A stretch of 64,000 nt of DNA from Bacillus sp. AFS073361 (GCF_002567005.1 NZ_NUZU01000004.1:226560-290559); one strand, 5' to 3'; positions 29,426 to 40,150 are shown, counted from the stretch's first letter. Notes: a model not told the origin generated them from the sequence alone. A program made the numbers and translations.

Positions 29426-30628
29426 ATGAATGTGGTACTCATGTTGAGCTTACTCCTTTTTCTCATCATTATTTGGATCGTTTTGGATTTTCATTTAGGT
29501 CGAAAGAAGCATCTTTCCATTGTCAGTAGAAGGGAAACGACCATTATTCATGGTGACATTGATATTTTTACGCATGGAAAAAAGTTGTTTGCCGACTATT
29601 TTCATGAACTTCGGAATGCAGACAAGCATATTCATGTGCTCTTTTATATTGTTAAAGATGATGCAATCAGTCAGGAATTTTTCTCGATTTTAAAAGAAAG
29701 AGCCCGTGCAGGGGTGGAAGTTCGGCTTCTCATTGACCGCCTTGGCAGCTGGAAGGTTAAAAAGGCGGTGATCCAGTCATTGCGTGAGGAAGGCATTCGC
29801 TTCGCTTTTAGCAATCATATTAGACTTCCCTTTCTGTTTTATTCTTCTCAGGTCAGGAATCACCGTAAGATTACGATTATTGACGGGGAAATTGGCTACC
29901 TCGGCGGCTATAATGTCGGCAAGGAATATATCGATGAAGATCCTTCCTTGGGGATTTGGCGCGATTACCATTTGAAAATTACCGGACAGAGCGTTAATTT
30001 TTTGCAGACGGAGTTTTTAATCGATTGGCACGAATATGCGGGTGAGGATCTTATGAAGGATTCAGCTTATTTTCCTGTCTTGGCTGACGGTCAGGTTCGC
30101 CACCGATTTGTTCCGACAGAAGCCCAGCAGTTAGAACAAAATTATCTCACCCTCATCCATCAGGCAAACGATTCGATCATCATTGGTTCGCCCTATTTTA
30201 TCCCCTGTCAAAAAATCTTAGCGGCGTTACTCACTGCCTTAAAGCGCGGCGTTCATCTTAAGGTGATCGTTCCTTATGCAGCTGACCATCCGTTGGTCCA
30301 GGAAGGCTCGTTCCGCTATTTACGTAAGCTGATTCGGGCAGGTGCTGATGTTTTTCAATATAAAAAGGGTTTTTACCATGCGAAGACACTTGTGATTGAT
30401 GACAAAATTTGCGATATCGGCACGGCTAACTTTGATAAAAGAAGTATGTATTTAAACAAGGAAATCAATTGTTATATTTATGACCCGGCCTTTATTGGAC
30501 GTTTGATGGAGATTTTAGAAAAGGATATTGAGGATTCTGTTCCGCTGACTTTAACGTTCCTTAACAAACCGAATCCGGTCCGTACAATCAAAGAAGGCAT
30601 TGCAGCGATCGTATCCTATTTTCTATAA
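29426..30628 (+). CDS. clsB: Cardiolipin synthase-like phospholipase D family protein (YwjE/ClsB type)
   Basis: The 400-residue protein starts [13 protein letters not shown] at 29426, after GGAGGAAAG, and has one N-terminal transmembrane helix. Two HKD motifs occur: [17 protein letters not shown] near residue 145 and [17 protein letters not shown] near residue 315. These are the catalytic motifs of cardiolipin synthases, which join two phosphatidylglycerol molecules. Location next to fadF matches B. subtilis ywjE-ywjF. A sporulation role has been suggested for ClsB, but nothing in this sequence tests it. Confidence 0.9.
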   Translation: MNVVLMLSLLLFLIIIWIVLDFHLGRKKHLSIVSRRETTIIHGDIDIFTHGKKLFADYFHELRNADKHIHVLFYIVKDDAISQEFFSILKERARAGVEVRLLIDRLGSWKVKKAVIQSLREEGIRFAFSNHIRLPFLFYSSQVRNHRKITIIDGEIGYLGGYNVGKEYIDEDPSLGIWRDYHLKITGQSVNFLQTEFLIDWHEYAGEDLMKDSAYFPVLADGQVRHRFVPTEAQQLEQNYLTLIHQANDSIIIGSPYFIPCQKILAALLTALKRGVHLKVIVPYAADHPLVQEGSFRYLRKLIRAGADVFQYKKGFYHAKTLVIDDKICDIGTANFDKRSMYLNKEINCYIYDPAFIGRLMEILEKDIEDSVPLTLTFLNKPNPVRTIKEGIAAIVSYFL

Positions 30629-30632
30629 GGTC

Positions 30633-30656
30633 TGTTGATTTCCGCTCCAATCAACA
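30633..30656. repeat. Ends-only copy of the TGTTGATT...AATCAACA repeat
   Basis: TGTTGATT and AATCAACA form a perfect 8-bp stem around TCCGCTCC, just past the clsB stop. It may serve as its terminator but has no T tract. Confidence 0.85.
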
Positions 30657-30705
30657 TGGTTCCAAATTACCTTTTACAATGCCTTTTATTAAAGGAGTTA
30701 TTTTT

Positions 30706-31671
30706 ATGAAGATTCGGTTTGGTTATGTTTCTCATGCGATTAGTTTGTGGGATGCTTCGCCGGCGAAGACGCTGACGTTTACTCGGTATCAGCAGCTAAG
30801 CCCTGAGGAGCGCATGGAAAAGCTGCTTGAGGTGACGAGGCAGAACTTGAATCATACCCTGCGCATGCTCTACTACAATCTTGCTCATGAACTTGAACTG
30901 TATCGGATGTCGAGTTCGATCGTCCCGCTCGCGACCCATCCGGAGGTGAACTGGGACTTTGTGACTCCTTTTCGCACGGAATGGCTAGAGATTGGCGAGT
31001 TGGTGAAAAAAAAGAAATTAAGGGTCAGTTTCCATCCGAACCAGTTCACCTTGTTCACCTCACCGCAAACGAAGATTACCGAAAACGCGGTGGTCGATAT
31101 GCGTTACCATTATCGTATGTTTGAAGCAATGGGCCTTGAGCAGGAAGGGCTGATTAATATCCATATTGGTGGTGCCTATGGTGATAAACAAAAAACTCTA
31201 CCGCGCTTTCATCAAAATTTAACGACACTGCCTGCGCCCATTAAACAGGTTATGACATTAGAAAATGACGATAAAACGTACAATGCCGAAGAAACGTTAG
31301 CAGCCTGTGAAAAAGAAGCCATCCAGTTTGTGTTCGACTATCACCACCATATGGCCAACTTGTCCAAGACTTCACTCGAGGAACTGCTGCCGCGGATTTT
31401 CCGAACTTGGGAGCATGGGCATGGACCGCACGGCATCCCGAAGGTCCATATTTCCTCCCCAAAAAACGAGAAGGAATTCCGTTCCCATGCTGACTTCGTG
31501 GATCCGGAATTTATCATGCCGTTTTTGAACATGGTCCGCGAAATCGGGGCTGATGTTGATTTCATGATCGAGGCCAAAGCAAAGGATCAGGCGGCACTGA
31601 AATTAATCGAAGATCTGAGTAAGCTTCGTGGGTTTAAGCGGATAAGCGGCGGTGCGGTCGAGGTTAAATAA
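30706..31671 (+). CDS. uvsE: UV DNA damage endonuclease
   Basis: UvsE nicks DNA 5' of cyclobutane dimers and 6-4 photoproducts, starting an alternative excision repair. The start at 30706 ([19 protein letters not shown]) has AAAGGAG 8 bases upstream. The TIM-barrel metal-binding segments are visible: [31 protein letters not shown] and KVHISSPK. The length of 321 residues is typical. The B. subtilis homologue YwjD is spore-associated and lies next to ywjE. Confidence 0.94.
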   Translation: MKIRFGYVSHAISLWDASPAKTLTFTRYQQLSPEERMEKLLEVTRQNLNHTLRMLYYNLAHELELYRMSSSIVPLATHPEVNWDFVTPFRTEWLEIGELVKKKKLRVSFHPNQFTLFTSPQTKITENAVVDMRYHYRMFEAMGLEQEGLINIHIGGAYGDKQKTLPRFHQNLTTLPAPIKQVMTLENDDKTYNAEETLAACEKEAIQFVFDYHHHMANLSKTSLEELLPRIFRTWEHGHGPHGIPKVHISSPKNEKEFRSHADFVDPEFIMPFLNMVREIGADVDFMIEAKAKDQAALKLIEDLSKLRGFKRISGGAVEVK

Positions 31672-31686
31672 AAAGGCCATATAGAA

Positions 31687-31720
31687 AGAGTCTTCGAACA
31701 CGCTCGAAGACTCTTTTTTT
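31687..31720. terminator. Bidirectional terminator between uvsE and the sspH-like gene
   Basis: AGAGTCTTCGA and TCGAAGACTCT form a perfect 11-bp stem with a 6-base loop, followed by TTTTTTT on the plus strand. Confidence 0.9.
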
Positions 31721-31898
31721 ATTCCTCAATTAAGTTCATAACAGGAACGTCACGCTCATTGTCCGGATCATTCCGTGAATAAATTCTCGCTACTTTTGCC
31801 GCCTCATCCACATGTTGAATAATCACTGGCGTTCCCTCGTAGGTAACATGAATCATATCGGCCGATTCAGCAATTTCCTTGGCTCGTCCCACATTCAT
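31719..31898 (-). CDS. H-type small acid-soluble spore protein
   Basis: The 59-residue protein MNVGRAKEIAESADMIHVTYEGTPV... matches the SspH family: MNxxRAKEI start, VTYxGTPVxIQHVDE core, acidic C-terminus. Such proteins are made in the forespore and packed in the spore core. GGGAG lies 12 bases before the ATG at 31898; two upstream in-frame ATGs are nearer to weak sites but the family starts at MN. Confidence 0.88.
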   Translation of the reverse strand: MNVGRAKEIAESADMIHVTYEGTPVIIQHVDEAAKVARIYSRNDPDNERDVPVMNLIEE

Positions 31899-31983
31899 TG
31901 GTCTCATCCACTCCCTAGTTTTCATATCCCTACTAGTATTTGACAACAATTTGGTACTATTCATTTTTATGGACAAACCCATG

Positions 31984-32013
31984 AAAAAAGCCCCCTTACC
32001 GAAGTAAGAGAGC
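31984..32013 (-). terminator. Terminator of argS with UUCG tetraloop
   Basis: On the minus strand a 10-bp stem with three G-U pairs (GCTCTCTTAC and GTAAGGGGGC) closes a TTCG loop and is followed by TTTTTT. Confidence 0.85.
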
Positions 32014-32022
32014 CATCAACAT

Positions 32023-33693
32023 TTACATTTTTTCCGGAGCGGAAACCCCAATCAATGCCAGCGCATTGCGGAGCGTAATTTGCACAGACCGCACCAACCC
32101 GAGGCGCGCCTTAGTGCGCTCGATATGTTCAAGATCAAGCACCTTTTCTGCATTATAAAAACTGTGGAACGTCGACGCCAATTCTACGATATAGTTCGTA
32201 ATCCGGTGTGGGACGCGCTTCACTGCGGCCTCCCCTACAGCTGCCGGGAATTCCCCAATCTTCTTCAATAAATCCATTTCCTTCTCTGATGTTACCAACG
32301 AAAAATCCGCATTTGCCGTCACTTGAACACCCTGCTCCTCTCCGGAACGCAAGATACTAGAAATCCGCGCATGGGCATAGTGAGCATAATAAACAGGATT
32401 CTCATTCGATTCCGACACTGCTAAATCCAAGTCAAAATCCATATGCGTATCCGAGCTGCGCATCGCAAAGAAATAACGCGTCGCATCGAGGCCGACCTCA
32501 TCAACCAAATCACGCATCGTTACGGCTTTACCGGTCCGCTTACTCATCTTCATCTTCTCGCCATTTTTATAAAGGTGAACGAGCTGAATAATTTCCACCT
32601 CAAGAGTTTCACGGTCATAACCCAACGCCTGAAGCGCTGCTTTCATCCGCGGAATATAGCCGTGGTGATCCGCACCCCAAATGTTAATTAGCTTTTCAAA
32701 CCCGCGGTCCAGCTTGTCCTTGTGATAGGCGATATCCGGTGTCAGGTACGTATATGAACCATCCTGCTTAATCAGCACCCGGTCTTTGTCATCGCCGAAT
32801 TCCGTCGAACGGAGCCACGTCGCACCGTCTTCCTCATACACATACCCACTCGCACGCAGCGCCGCCAAAGCCTCATCAATTTTTCCATTCTTATAAAGCG
32901 AAGTCTCTGAATACCAAACATCAAATCCAACACGGAAATCCTCAAGATCCTGCTTCAGCTTCGCCATTTCATATTTCAGACCGTACTCACGGAAAAACTC
33001 TTGGCGCTCGTCTTCGGACACATGCACATACTTGTCCCCAAACTCCTCGGCCATCGTTTTCCCAATGCCAATAATGTCCGCACCGTGGTAGCCGCCCTCC
33101 GGCATCTCTTTTTCCAAACCTAGAGCTTGGAAATAACGCGCCTCCACCGACAATGCAAGATTATTAATCTGATTTCCCGCATCATTAATATAATATTCAC
33201 GCGAAACATCAAAGCCCGCCTTGTCTAGAATATTACAAAGCGAGTCACCCACCGCCGCACCGCGGGCATGTCCAAGGTGCAAGTCACCCGTTGGATTCGC
33301 TGACACAAACTCGACCTGAATCTTCTGGCCGCCGCCAACTGTTGTTTCCCCGTACTTCTCCCCAGCATTCAGCACTGTCGGAATCAGTTCAGTTAAATAA
33401 CTATTATTCATATAAAAATTAATAAATCCTGGACCAGCAATCTCGATTTTTTCAATCGATGCCTTCGAGTGATCGATATTCGCAAGCAGGGCCTCCGCAA
33501 TCACACGCGGTGCTTTCTTTGCTACACGAGCCAGCTGCATCGCCATATTCGTTGAATAATCGCCGTGCGCCTTCTCCTTTGGTGTTTCCAGAATCACATC
33601 CGGAATTTGTTCCTCAGACGCCAGTTCCGCCTTCAGCACTGCCGCCCGAATCTCTTCTTTTAATTTACTTTGTACTTGTTCAACTATGTTCAT
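32023..33693 (-). CDS. argS: Arginyl-tRNA synthetase
   Basis: A class I aminoacyl-tRNA synthetase that charges tRNA-Arg. The HIGH-type motif is HLGH in [19 protein letters not shown], the KMSKS equivalent is [12 protein letters not shown], and the C-terminal DALR anticodon-binding domain begins near ARISSILR. The start at 33693 ([15 protein letters not shown]) follows CAGGAGG; upstream in-frame codons lie inside the preceding gene. Length is 556 residues. It overlaps the DUF1934 gene by 14 bases, as in B. subtilis ywiB-argS. Confidence 0.96.
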   Translation of the reverse strand: MNIVEQVQSKLKEEIRAAVLKAELASEEQIPDVILETPKEKAHGDYSTNMAMQLARVAKKAPRVIAEALLANIDHSKASIEKIEIAGPGFINFYMNNSYLTELIPTVLNAGEKYGETTVGGGQKIQVEFVSANPTGDLHLGHARGAAVGDSLCNILDKAGFDVSREYYINDAGNQINNLALSVEARYFQALGLEKEMPEGGYHGADIIGIGKTMAEEFGDKYVHVSEDERQEFFREYGLKYEMAKLKQDLEDFRVGFDVWYSETSLYKNGKIDEALAALRASGYVYEEDGATWLRSTEFGDDKDRVLIKQDGSYTYLTPDIAYHKDKLDRGFEKLINIWGADHHGYIPRMKAALQALGYDRETLEVEIIQLVHLYKNGEKMKMSKRTGKAVTMRDLVDEVGLDATRYFFAMRSSDTHMDFDLDLAVSESNENPVYYAHYAHARISSILRSGEEQGVQVTANADFSLVTSEKEMDLLKKIGEFPAAVGEAAVKRVPHRITNYIVELASTFHSFYNAEKVLDLEHIERTKARLGLVRSVQITLRNALALIGVSAPEKM

Positions 33694-34105
33694 TGTTATC
33701 CTCCTGAAAGGTAATTTCCAAATGGTATGTACCAGCAGGCTTCCCCTGCATCGAAAAATCATAAAGAATGTCAATCAAACCATCAGCATGCTCAATCCGT
33801 TTAGCCAGCGTGATCGTCTCAAAGGACCCAAACGGCATTTCATAACTGCCGCGCAGCTTCTTATGCAAGCGAAACGGCAAGCGCATCTTCACGGCACCAC
33901 CGCGCAAAATCAGTGCCTCATCATCAGCCACCTTCACAATCGTCCGGACAGTGCCCTCATCCTGCACTTCTTCATACTTAAGAAACGAAGCACCGTCTTT
34001 TTCAAGATAGCGGCCAAACACCGCCAGCTCATACACTTCCTTGCCCCCCTGCTGATGAATCGTCGTTTTCACATTAATTTTCATCGGAATTTCAATCGTA
34101 GACAA
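33680..34105 (-). CDS. DUF1934 beta-barrel protein (YwiB-like)
   Basis: The roughly 141-residue protein has the pattern of a small calycin-like beta barrel ([19 protein letters not shown] strands, [29 protein letters not shown]). It matches YwiB, conserved directly upstream of argS. The start is uncertain: GTG at 34117 is too close to AAAGGGAAG, TTG at 34105 has about 11 bases spacing, and ATG at 34084 lacks a site. The function is unknown. Confidence 0.8.
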   Translation of the reverse strand: MSTIEIPMKINVKTTIHQQGGKEVYELAVFGRYLEKDGASFLKYEEVQDEGTVRTIVKVADDEALILRGGAVKMRLPFRLHKKLRGSYEMPFGSFETITLAKRIEHADGLIDILYDFSMQGKPAGTYHLEITFQEDNNEHS

Positions 34106-34135
34106 ACCTAATGGCACTTCCCTTTTTTCTTTGAT

Positions 34136-34289
34136 AATCTAGCTCCAGCGCCCTAGCGGCTAGTGTCCTTCGCTCTCCGCCCTACGATAAGTCAACATCG
34201 AATCGCTGGCGCTCTTCGTGTTTCCTTTATCTCGGTTGGAGCGCTCCAGGCCATACGCCGCTGACCAGGGCGCTTGCACTTTTCTTTTT
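34136..34289. repeat. Long TAGCTCCAGCGCC...GGGCGCTTG intergenic repeat
   Basis: About 150 bases from TCTAGCTCCAGCGCC to GGGCGCTTGCACTTTTC with complementary ends. It shares most of its length with the element at 42900, including ATAAGTCAACATCGAATCGCT and CGTGTTTCCTTTATCT. It resembles repeats scattered through Bacillus genomes. The 34106-34446 gap has no gene; it also holds the hairpin at 34401-34429. Confidence 0.85.
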
Positions 34290-34400
34290 TAAAAAGGAAC
34301 TCAGATTCATTCTTTGGAATGGTTCTAGTCCTCATAATTGACGTATCTGCTCTAATGCATACTTTTTCTATTATAAACATTGCTGGTGAACAAATCAAAA

Positions 34401-34429
34401 AATGCCTGACATCAAAAGTGTCAGGCACC
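34401..34429 (-). terminator. Repeat-derived hairpin downstream of speB
   Basis: AATGCCTGACATC faces AGTGTCAGGCACC (12 of 13 to the repeat); the central 9 bases of each pair. It is positioned just past the speB stop; there is only a short T tract. Confidence 0.55.
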
Positions 34430-34446
34430 AAAAACCACTTTTCTGT

Positions 34447-35319
34447 TTATTTCACCCAGCCAAGGAGCATTTCACGGATTAACTTACTAGCGGTATTCGC
34501 TGTTTGCTCGGATGGATCATAAATCGGTGCCACTTCGACAAGGTCACCGCCGACCACGTTCACCTCGGAACGGGCAATCGCATGAATAGAAGCTAGCAGC
34601 TCTTTCGACGTAATACCGCCGCAATCCACCGTTCCTGTGCCTGGTGCGTGCGCTGGATCAAGGACATCGATATCGATTGTCACATAGACCGGACGGCCAG
34701 CAAGTGTTGGAAGGATTTCCTTTAACGGCTCGAGCACTTCAAATTTAGAAATATGCATCCCATTTTCCTTCGCCCACACGAACTCTTCCTTCATCCCGGA
34801 ACGAATCCCGAACGAATAGACGTTGCTCGGTCCAATGTGTTCCGCAATCTTGCGGATTGGGGTCGAGTGTGATAACGGTTCACCTTCATATTCCTCACGC
34901 AAATCTGTATGTGCATCAAAATGGATAATCGCTAAATCTGGATATTTTTTATACATAGCTTTCATAACCGGCCATGAAACTAGATGCTCTCCGCCCATAC
35001 CAAGCGGGAACTTGCCTGCAGCAAGGACTTGGTCAACAAAGTCTTCAATCATGTCGATGCTCTTTTGCGGATTTCCGAATGGAAGCGGAATATCGCCTGC
35101 ATCATAGTATTTTACCTCTTCTAACTCGCGGTCAAGATAGGCACTGTACTCTTCTAAACCGATCGACACCTCGCGGATGCGGGCCGGACCAAACCGTGAA
35201 CCCGGGCGGTAACTAACCGTCCAATCCATCGGCATCCCGTACAATACAACCTGACTCTCCTCAAAATTCGGATGACTCTTAATAAACACATTTCCTGAAT
35301 ACGCCTCATCAAAACGCAT
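34447..35319 (-). CDS. speB: Agmatinase
   Basis: The manganese ureohydrolase converts agmatine to putrescine and urea. The metal motifs are GGEHLVSW, HFDAHTDLR and TIDIDVLDPAHAPGTGT, all complete. The length of 290 residues is normal. It lies downstream of speE on the same strand, so agmatine to putrescine and putrescine to spermidine are encoded together, as in B. subtilis. Confidence 0.95.
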   Translation of the reverse strand: MRFDEAYSGNVFIKSHPNFEESQVVLYGMPMDWTVSYRPGSRFGPARIREVSIGLEEYSAYLDRELEEVKYYDAGDIPLPFGNPQKSIDMIEDFVDQVLAAGKFPLGMGGEHLVSWPVMKAMYKKYPDLAIIHFDAHTDLREEYEGEPLSHSTPIRKIAEHIGPSNVYSFGIRSGMKEEFVWAKENGMHISKFEVLEPLKEILPTLAGRPVYVTIDIDVLDPAHAPGTGTVDCGGITSKELLASIHAIARSEVNVVGGDLVEVAPIYDPSEQTANTASKLIREMLLGWVK

Positions 35320-35387
35320 CTATGTATCCCTCACTCTCTATCTAGTACCTATTACGGTTCCTTAAATGATTATTGACGACCCTATGA

Positions 35388-35470
35388 CCTCTTTTTTCTC
35401 AAGTTCGGTCGTCAAGAAGCCCCATTGGCTACCTTAAAGCCTCTTTTTTCCCATCTTCGGTCGTCAAGAC
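35388..35470. repeat. Two direct repeats of about 30 bp between speE and speB
   Basis: CCTCTTTTTTCTCAAGTTCG at 35388 and CCTCTTTTTTCCCATCTTCG at 35440 are each followed by GTCGTCAAGA. The inverse word TTGACGACC at 35373 could pair with either copy's GGTCGTCAA. The structures lie in the operon's 157-base gap and could attenuate speB. Confidence 0.7.
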
Positions 35471-35476
35471 CATCTA

Positions 35477-36304
35477 TTACTTCACCAAATCCCCAACAAA
35501 TTTCGGCAGCACGAAGGCGGCTTTGTGCAGTTCTTTGGTATAGTACTTGGTTTCGATCTCATGGAAGCGGTCTTCGCTTACTTCTAATGGGTCATATTTC
35601 TTTGAACCGATTGTGAATGCCCACAAGCCGCTTGGATACGTTGGAATATTCGCGACATACAAACGTGTAATCGGGAAGATTTCGCGAACATCGCGTTGGA
35701 CATTACGAATCAAATCCGCTTTGAACCACGGATTATCCGACTGCGCCACAAAGATTCCGTCTTCCTTCAACGCCTTCGAGATTCCTGCATAGAAACCTTT
35801 GGTAAATAGGTTCACAGCTGGACCAACTGGCTCAGTAGAATCGACCATTATCACATCATACTGATTATCACTGTTCGCAATGTGCATAAAGCCGTCATCC
35901 ACCTGAACATCGACACGCGGGTCATCGAGCATGCCAGCAATCTCCGGCAAAAATTTCTTGGAGTACTCAATAACTTTGCCATCAATATCAACAAGCGTCG
36001 CTTTTTTCACGCTCGGGTGCTTTAACACTTCACGAATGACACCGCCATCGCCGCCGCCGACCACTAGGACATTCTCCGGATTCGGGTGCGTAAATAACGG
36101 AACATGTGCCACCATTTCATGGTATACAAACTCATCACGGACCGATGTCATCACCATGTCATCTAAAAGAAGCATATTGCCCCACTCTTCAGTTTCAATC
36201 ATATCCAGCTTTTGAAACTCAGTTTGTTCTGTATGTAAGGTTTTATTTACTCTCATCGTGATTCCAAAATGTTCAGTTTGCTTTTCTGTAAACCAAATTG
36301 ACAT
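35477..36304 (-). CDS. speE: Spermidine synthase
   Basis: SpeE transfers the aminopropyl group of decarboxylated AdoMet to putrescine. The motifs [19 protein letters not shown] (AdoMet site) and DSTEPVGPA are present, along with the [16 protein letters not shown] gate region. The 275 residues align end to end in character with B. subtilis SpeE. It is divergent from pbpG, the B. subtilis arrangement. Confidence 0.96.
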   Translation of the reverse strand: MSIWFTEKQTEHFGITMRVNKTLHTEQTEFQKLDMIETEEWGNMLLLDDMVMTSVRDEFVYHEMVAHVPLFTHPNPENVLVVGGGDGGVIREVLKHPSVKKATLVDIDGKVIEYSKKFLPEIAGMLDDPRVDVQVDDGFMHIANSDNQYDVIMVDSTEPVGPAVNLFTKGFYAGISKALKEDGIFVAQSDNPWFKADLIRNVQRDVREIFPITRLYVANIPTYPSGLWAFTIGSKKYDPLEVSEDRFHEIETKYYTKELHKAAFVLPKFVGDLVK

Positions 36305-36547
36305 GCTTACCGCTTCCTTTCAACTGATCTCAGTTTTATACATACCAAGTAATCATTCAATTTTATAGTACCCAAACCATTGAATTACAAACACAAGAAA
36401 AAGTCTAGCAAAATTTAAATAAATAAACCAATAAATGTTTAAAAAGACTCTATTTTTTCAATACTATTACTATCTAATTTTTTAAAAACTGGAAAAAACG
36501 AGGCTGGCAAAAGCGCCTCCGCATTTCAAAAAGGGGTGGTGAACATC
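36305..36547. other. Divergent speE-pbpG promoter region
   Basis: AT-rich, no gene. It must carry promoters for both directions. B. subtilis pbpG is a sigma-F gene, but I could not place a convincing sigma-F element. Confidence 0.5.
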
Positions 36548-38614
36548 ATGGAAATCATGACGGATCAAGGGTTTCGAAAGACCATTAAATATTTACGGGC
36601 AGTTATTATCATCAGTTTGATAGGCATGGTTTGTATGCTTATTCTCTTCCTCGGAATTCTTGCCTATGCAAAAATTCTAGGAGCACCACCGCTCGCTGTT
36701 CCGCAATCCACCTTACTCTTTGCAGATGACGGGACATTGATTGGCGAGAGCAACAGCGGACAAAAACGGTATTGGACCAATTTGAAGGATATTTCACCGG
36801 ATTTGGTTGATGCGACCATCTCCATTGAAGATAAAAATTTCTACGAGCACCATGGCTTTGATTTTAAGAGAATCGCTGGTGCGCTGCTAGCCGATGTCCA
36901 AGCCCTTTCAAAAGTACAGGGTGCAAGCACAATCACTCAGCAGTATGCGCGAAATCTATTCCTCGAACATGATAAGACGTGGACGCGGAAGCTGCACGAA
37001 GCTTTTTATACCATCCGCATCGAGATGAATTATTCCAAAAAAGAAATTCTTGAAGGCTATTTAAATACGATTTACTATGGCAACGGTGCCTATGGGGTAG
37101 AGGCAGCCAGCCAATATTATTTTGGAAAAAAGGCAGCTGACTTGACGCTTGCTGAAGCAAGCATGCTGGCGGGGATTCCAAAAGGTCCGGGCATTTACTC
37201 TCCGCTGGCCTCAATGGAACATGCGAAAAGCCGTCAAGCGATTATTTTAAAAAGTATGGTATCCAATCATTACATCAATAAAAAGGACGCCCTCGATGCA
37301 GCGATGCAGCCTGTGACCATCGCAGGTACTCACAATAAGCAAAAAGTGAAGGTTGCCCCTTATTTTCAGGATGCCGTCAGAAATGCTTTGAAAAATCAAT
37401 TGCATTTAGATGACCGCACGATTGCCCTCGGCGGATTAAAGGTCTATACTACGCTGAATCGCAAGCAGCAGGAAGCAGCAGAAAATCAAGTTCATAAATA
37501 TGTAGCGAATCTATCAGAAATTCAAGTCGGTCTTGTTGCGATGGATCCCAAAAACGGCTATGTCAAAGCGATGGTCGGCGGCCGGGACTATGAAAAAAGT
37601 CCCTTTAACCGTGCCGTTCAAGCCATCAGGCAGCCTGGTTCAACGATCAAACCGCTTCTTTACTACGCGGCCCTTGAGCAAGGCTTTACACCATCATCGA
37701 CGATGCGCAGTGAGTTTACGACCTTCCATTTTGATGATGGCCAGCCGGACTATACGCCGCATAACTTTAACAATAAATATGCCAACGGGGAAATCACCCT
37801 CGCTCAGGCTCTTGCTGTCTCCGATAATATTTTTGCCGTCAAAACGCATTTATTTTTAGGAGAAGAGACTTTGATCGAGACGGCGAAGAAATTCGGGCTT
37901 TCTTCAAAAATGGCACATGTACCGTCCTTGGCATTGGGGACTTCTGGTGTCCGCGTCATCGAAATGGCGAATGCTTATAGTCTGTTTGCTAATGGCGGGA
38001 AAAAGGTTCACCCAACCTTGATTACGAGAGTGGAAGACTACAATGGCAACGTGATTTATGAAAAAGAAGAAGAAACAGAAAAGGTGTTAGACCCAGCTAA
38101 GGCGTACGTGATGACGCAAATGCTGACGGGGATTTTTGATCCAAAACTTAACGGATATGCAAAAGTCACAGGCAGCACGGTCATCAATGATATTACCCGG
38201 CCTTATGCAGGAAAATCGGGCTCAACTGAAACCGACAGCTGGATGATTGGCTACTCCCCGCAGCTCGTGACAGCGGTTTGGGCAGGCTATGATATGGGAA
38301 AACCGATTGAGCTGGTGGCTGAAAAAACGTATGCGAAAAATATTTGGGCCAATTTTATGGAAGAGGCCCTCAAAGGCAAGCCCGTCAAGGCGTTTAAGGC
38401 ACCGAAGGAAGGGGTCAAAGGGGTATATGTCAACCCCGAGAATGGCAAATTGGCGACCAAGGATTGCCCGGTGCGCCGCTTCACCTACTTCGTCAGCGGT
38501 ACCGAACCAACGGAATATTGCACCGAACATCTAGGCAATCACGAGGCACTGCCAGAGAAACATAAGAGCACGAAGAAAGTTCCTTGGTATAAGAAAATTA
38601 TGCCGTGGACTTAG
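36548..38614 (+). CDS. pbpG: Class A penicillin-binding protein (PbpG type)
   Basis: This bifunctional peptidoglycan synthase has an N-terminal membrane anchor, a GT51 glycosyltransferase domain (EDKNFYEHHGFDFKRI, QGASTITQQYARNLF, GYLNTIYYGNGAYGVEAA) and a transpeptidase domain. The active site is STIK in RQPGSTIKPLLYY; SDN follows in AVSDNIF. The third motif reads KSG (AGKSGSTETDSW) in place of the common KTG. The start at 36548 is preferred; two GTG codons just upstream overlap the AAGGGGTGG site. In B. subtilis PbpG is made in the forespore and, with PbpF, needed for normal spore cortex. Confidence 0.93.
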   Translation: MEIMTDQGFRKTIKYLRAVIIISLIGMVCMLILFLGILAYAKILGAPPLAVPQSTLLFADDGTLIGESNSGQKRYWTNLKDISPDLVDATISIEDKNFYEHHGFDFKRIAGALLADVQALSKVQGASTITQQYARNLFLEHDKTWTRKLHEAFYTIRIEMNYSKKEILEGYLNTIYYGNGAYGVEAASQYYFGKKAADLTLAEASMLAGIPKGPGIYSPLASMEHAKSRQAIILKSMVSNHYINKKDALDAAMQPVTIAGTHNKQKVKVAPYFQDAVRNALKNQLHLDDRTIALGGLKVYTTLNRKQQEAAENQVHKYVANLSEIQVGLVAMDPKNGYVKAMVGGRDYEKSPFNRAVQAIRQPGSTIKPLLYYAALEQGFTPSSTMRSEFTTFHFDDGQPDYTPHNFNNKYANGEITLAQALAVSDNIFAVKTHLFLGEETLIETAKKFGLSSKMAHVPSLALGTSGVRVIEMANAYSLFANGGKKVHPTLITRVEDYNGNVIYEKEEETEKVLDPAKAYVMTQMLTGIFDPKLNGYAKVTGSTVINDITRPYAGKSGSTETDSWMIGYSPQLVTAVWAGYDMGKPIELVAEKTYAKNIWANFMEEALKGKPVKAFKAPKEGVKGVYVNPENGKLATKDCPVRRFTYFVSGTEPTEYCTEHLGNHEALPEKHKSTKKVPWYKKIMPWT

Positions 38615-38635
38615 AAGAATACTTTATTAAAATAG

Positions 38636-38663
38636 AAAAGCTCCGGAAACTTCCGGAGCTTTT
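38636..38663 (+). terminator. Terminator of pbpG
   Basis: AAAAGCTCCGGAA and TTCCGGAGCTTTT form a perfect 13-bp stem with a 2-base centre, so it can act in both directions. Confidence 0.85.
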
Positions 38664-38738
38664 CTTGTCCTAGTAATACATTGTTTTTACACTCAATATG
38701 ATACTATAATTTTCAAAAAAATTACAAGCATTAATTTC

Positions 38739-39248
38739 CTATTTTGCCAATAAACCCTGTTTGAGTTCATCCGTTGAGTTGTCCCACAAAACTTGATTAT
38801 GATTACGTAAGAATTCCGCTAATACCCTTTTCGAATTCTCATCCATATCGTCGACAATGATGTGACGCTTCAGCGACTTATCCATGCGGTTGACGTGCTC
38901 GGGCAAGGATTTGTAGCCGCGCCGGATTTCGCGGTCAACGGTCATGAAGCAGGCCGTCACACCCGCGTAGTATGGGCCTTCTTCGTTGCGGTCAATCGTT
39001 ACCCACACAAGCCAATACGGTTTTCCGTTCGGCACCTCTTCTTGATTTTTCAAAAATTTAATGCCCTTTTCCACGACGCTGCGGGCATGCATGGCACCGA
39101 CATCAATCTCCGCTTCGCCAGCGTCGACATCAATGATGACAGGTGACACATTATCAAGACTCAAAGCACCTTTACCAAAGCCTTTATGGCCATCGGTCGG
39201 ATCACTCTTGATGATATTAAAACCAAGCTTCTTTTTATTTTCTTCCAT
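38739..39248 (-). CDS. ywhD: YwhD-family protein
   Basis: The 169-residue soluble protein MEENKKKLGFNIIKSDPTDGHKG... matches the Bacillus YwhD family, with the conserved KGFGKGALSLDNVSPVIID and PYWLVWVTIDR segments. AGGAGG lies 11 bases before the ATG at 39248. It follows ywhC with a 15-base gap, so the two are co-transcribed. No function is established. Confidence 0.88.
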   Translation of the reverse strand: MEENKKKLGFNIIKSDPTDGHKGFGKGALSLDNVSPVIIDVDAGEAEIDVGAMHARSVVEKGIKFLKNQEEVPNGKPYWLVWVTIDRNEEGPYYAGVTACFMTVDREIRRGYKSLPEHVNRMDKSLKRHIIVDDMDENSKRVLAEFLRNHNQVLWDNSTDELKQGLLAK

Positions 39249-39263
39249 TAAATTCAAAACCTC

Positions 39264-39920
39264 CTAAAAAAACAACATCCTGAAGAATTGACTTAACCCA
39301 TCCCATACCCACGGAATGACAACCGCAAATATAGGTTCGATCGTATAGCGATCAAGCGGGGTAAACACTAAAATTAGAAAAATCAACCCGCCATACTGTT
39401 CATATTGCGTCATTTTCGCGCGCACATGGTTCGGCGCTAAGTCCTCAATGATCCGGTACCCATCGAGCGGCGGGAATGGCAGCAAGTTAAAGATAAACAA
39501 AACAATATTAAGGCGGATAAAGATTTCCAGAAAATCATAAAAACTTTCAGACGGGGCTGCACCGAAACGGCTTAACCCGAATGCGACAACAAATCCGAGT
39601 GAAGCTAAAATCAGATTGCTGAGCGGCCCGGCAACAGAAACAAGAATTCCAGCAAGACGAGGCTTTTTAAAGAAAAAGCGATTCACCGGTACCGGACGGG
39701 CCCAGCCGAAGCCGGCAATAAATATTAAGATCGTGCCGATTGGATCAAGGTGTTTGAGCGGATTTAACGTCAACCGGCCTTGTTTTTGTGCGGTCATGTC
39801 ACCGAATTTATAGGCAACGAACGCATGGGCAAATTCATGAAACGTAAAGGCAATCATCAGGGTAATTGCCAAATAAGGAATCATGCTTAACGGATAGGCA
39901 AGAAAATTAAAATTTTCCAA
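39264..39920 (-). CDS. ywhC: Site-2-protease-family membrane metalloprotease
   Basis: This M50B intramembrane protease has the zinc motif HEFAH in AFTFHEFAHAFVAYKFGD and the second metal segment NLLPFPPLDGYRIIEDL with the NPxPPLDG-type Asp. It has 5-6 hydrophobic segments. The start is ambiguous: after AAGGAG come ATG (39926), GTG (39923) and TTG (39920); TTG has the best spacing. Substrate unknown; related proteases activate regulators or sigma factors. Confidence 0.87.
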   Translation of the reverse strand: MENFNFLAYPLSMIPYLAITLMIAFTFHEFAHAFVAYKFGDMTAQKQGRLTLNPLKHLDPIGTILIFIAGFGWARPVPVNRFFFKKPRLAGILVSVAGPLSNLILASLGFVVAFGLSRFGAAPSESFYDFLEIFIRLNIVLFIFNLLPFPPLDGYRIIEDLAPNHVRAKMTQYEQYGGLIFLILVFTPLDRYTIEPIFAVVIPWVWDGLSQFFRMLFF

Positions 39921-40150
39921 CACCATATCTCCTTCCATCTCAAACGGATGCCACGTTTACATGTGCAGACTCCGTTTTCTATCTATCTATATTCCTTTTA
40001 GTATACATGAAACCGTTTAGAAAAAGAAAATCAAAAGTGTCATCGATTATTGCACTTTTCGTCGAATTATGGAACACTAACATAGAATAGCTGCAGCGTT
40101 CGTTTCGCGGCTTAATCACTAAATACATAATAACGGAGGAGGAAAAAAAC

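Noticed and set aside
32023..34105. A T-box leader for argS
   Set aside because: argS overlaps the upstream DUF1934 gene, and there is no specifier or T-box sequence (TGGNACCGCG) nearby.
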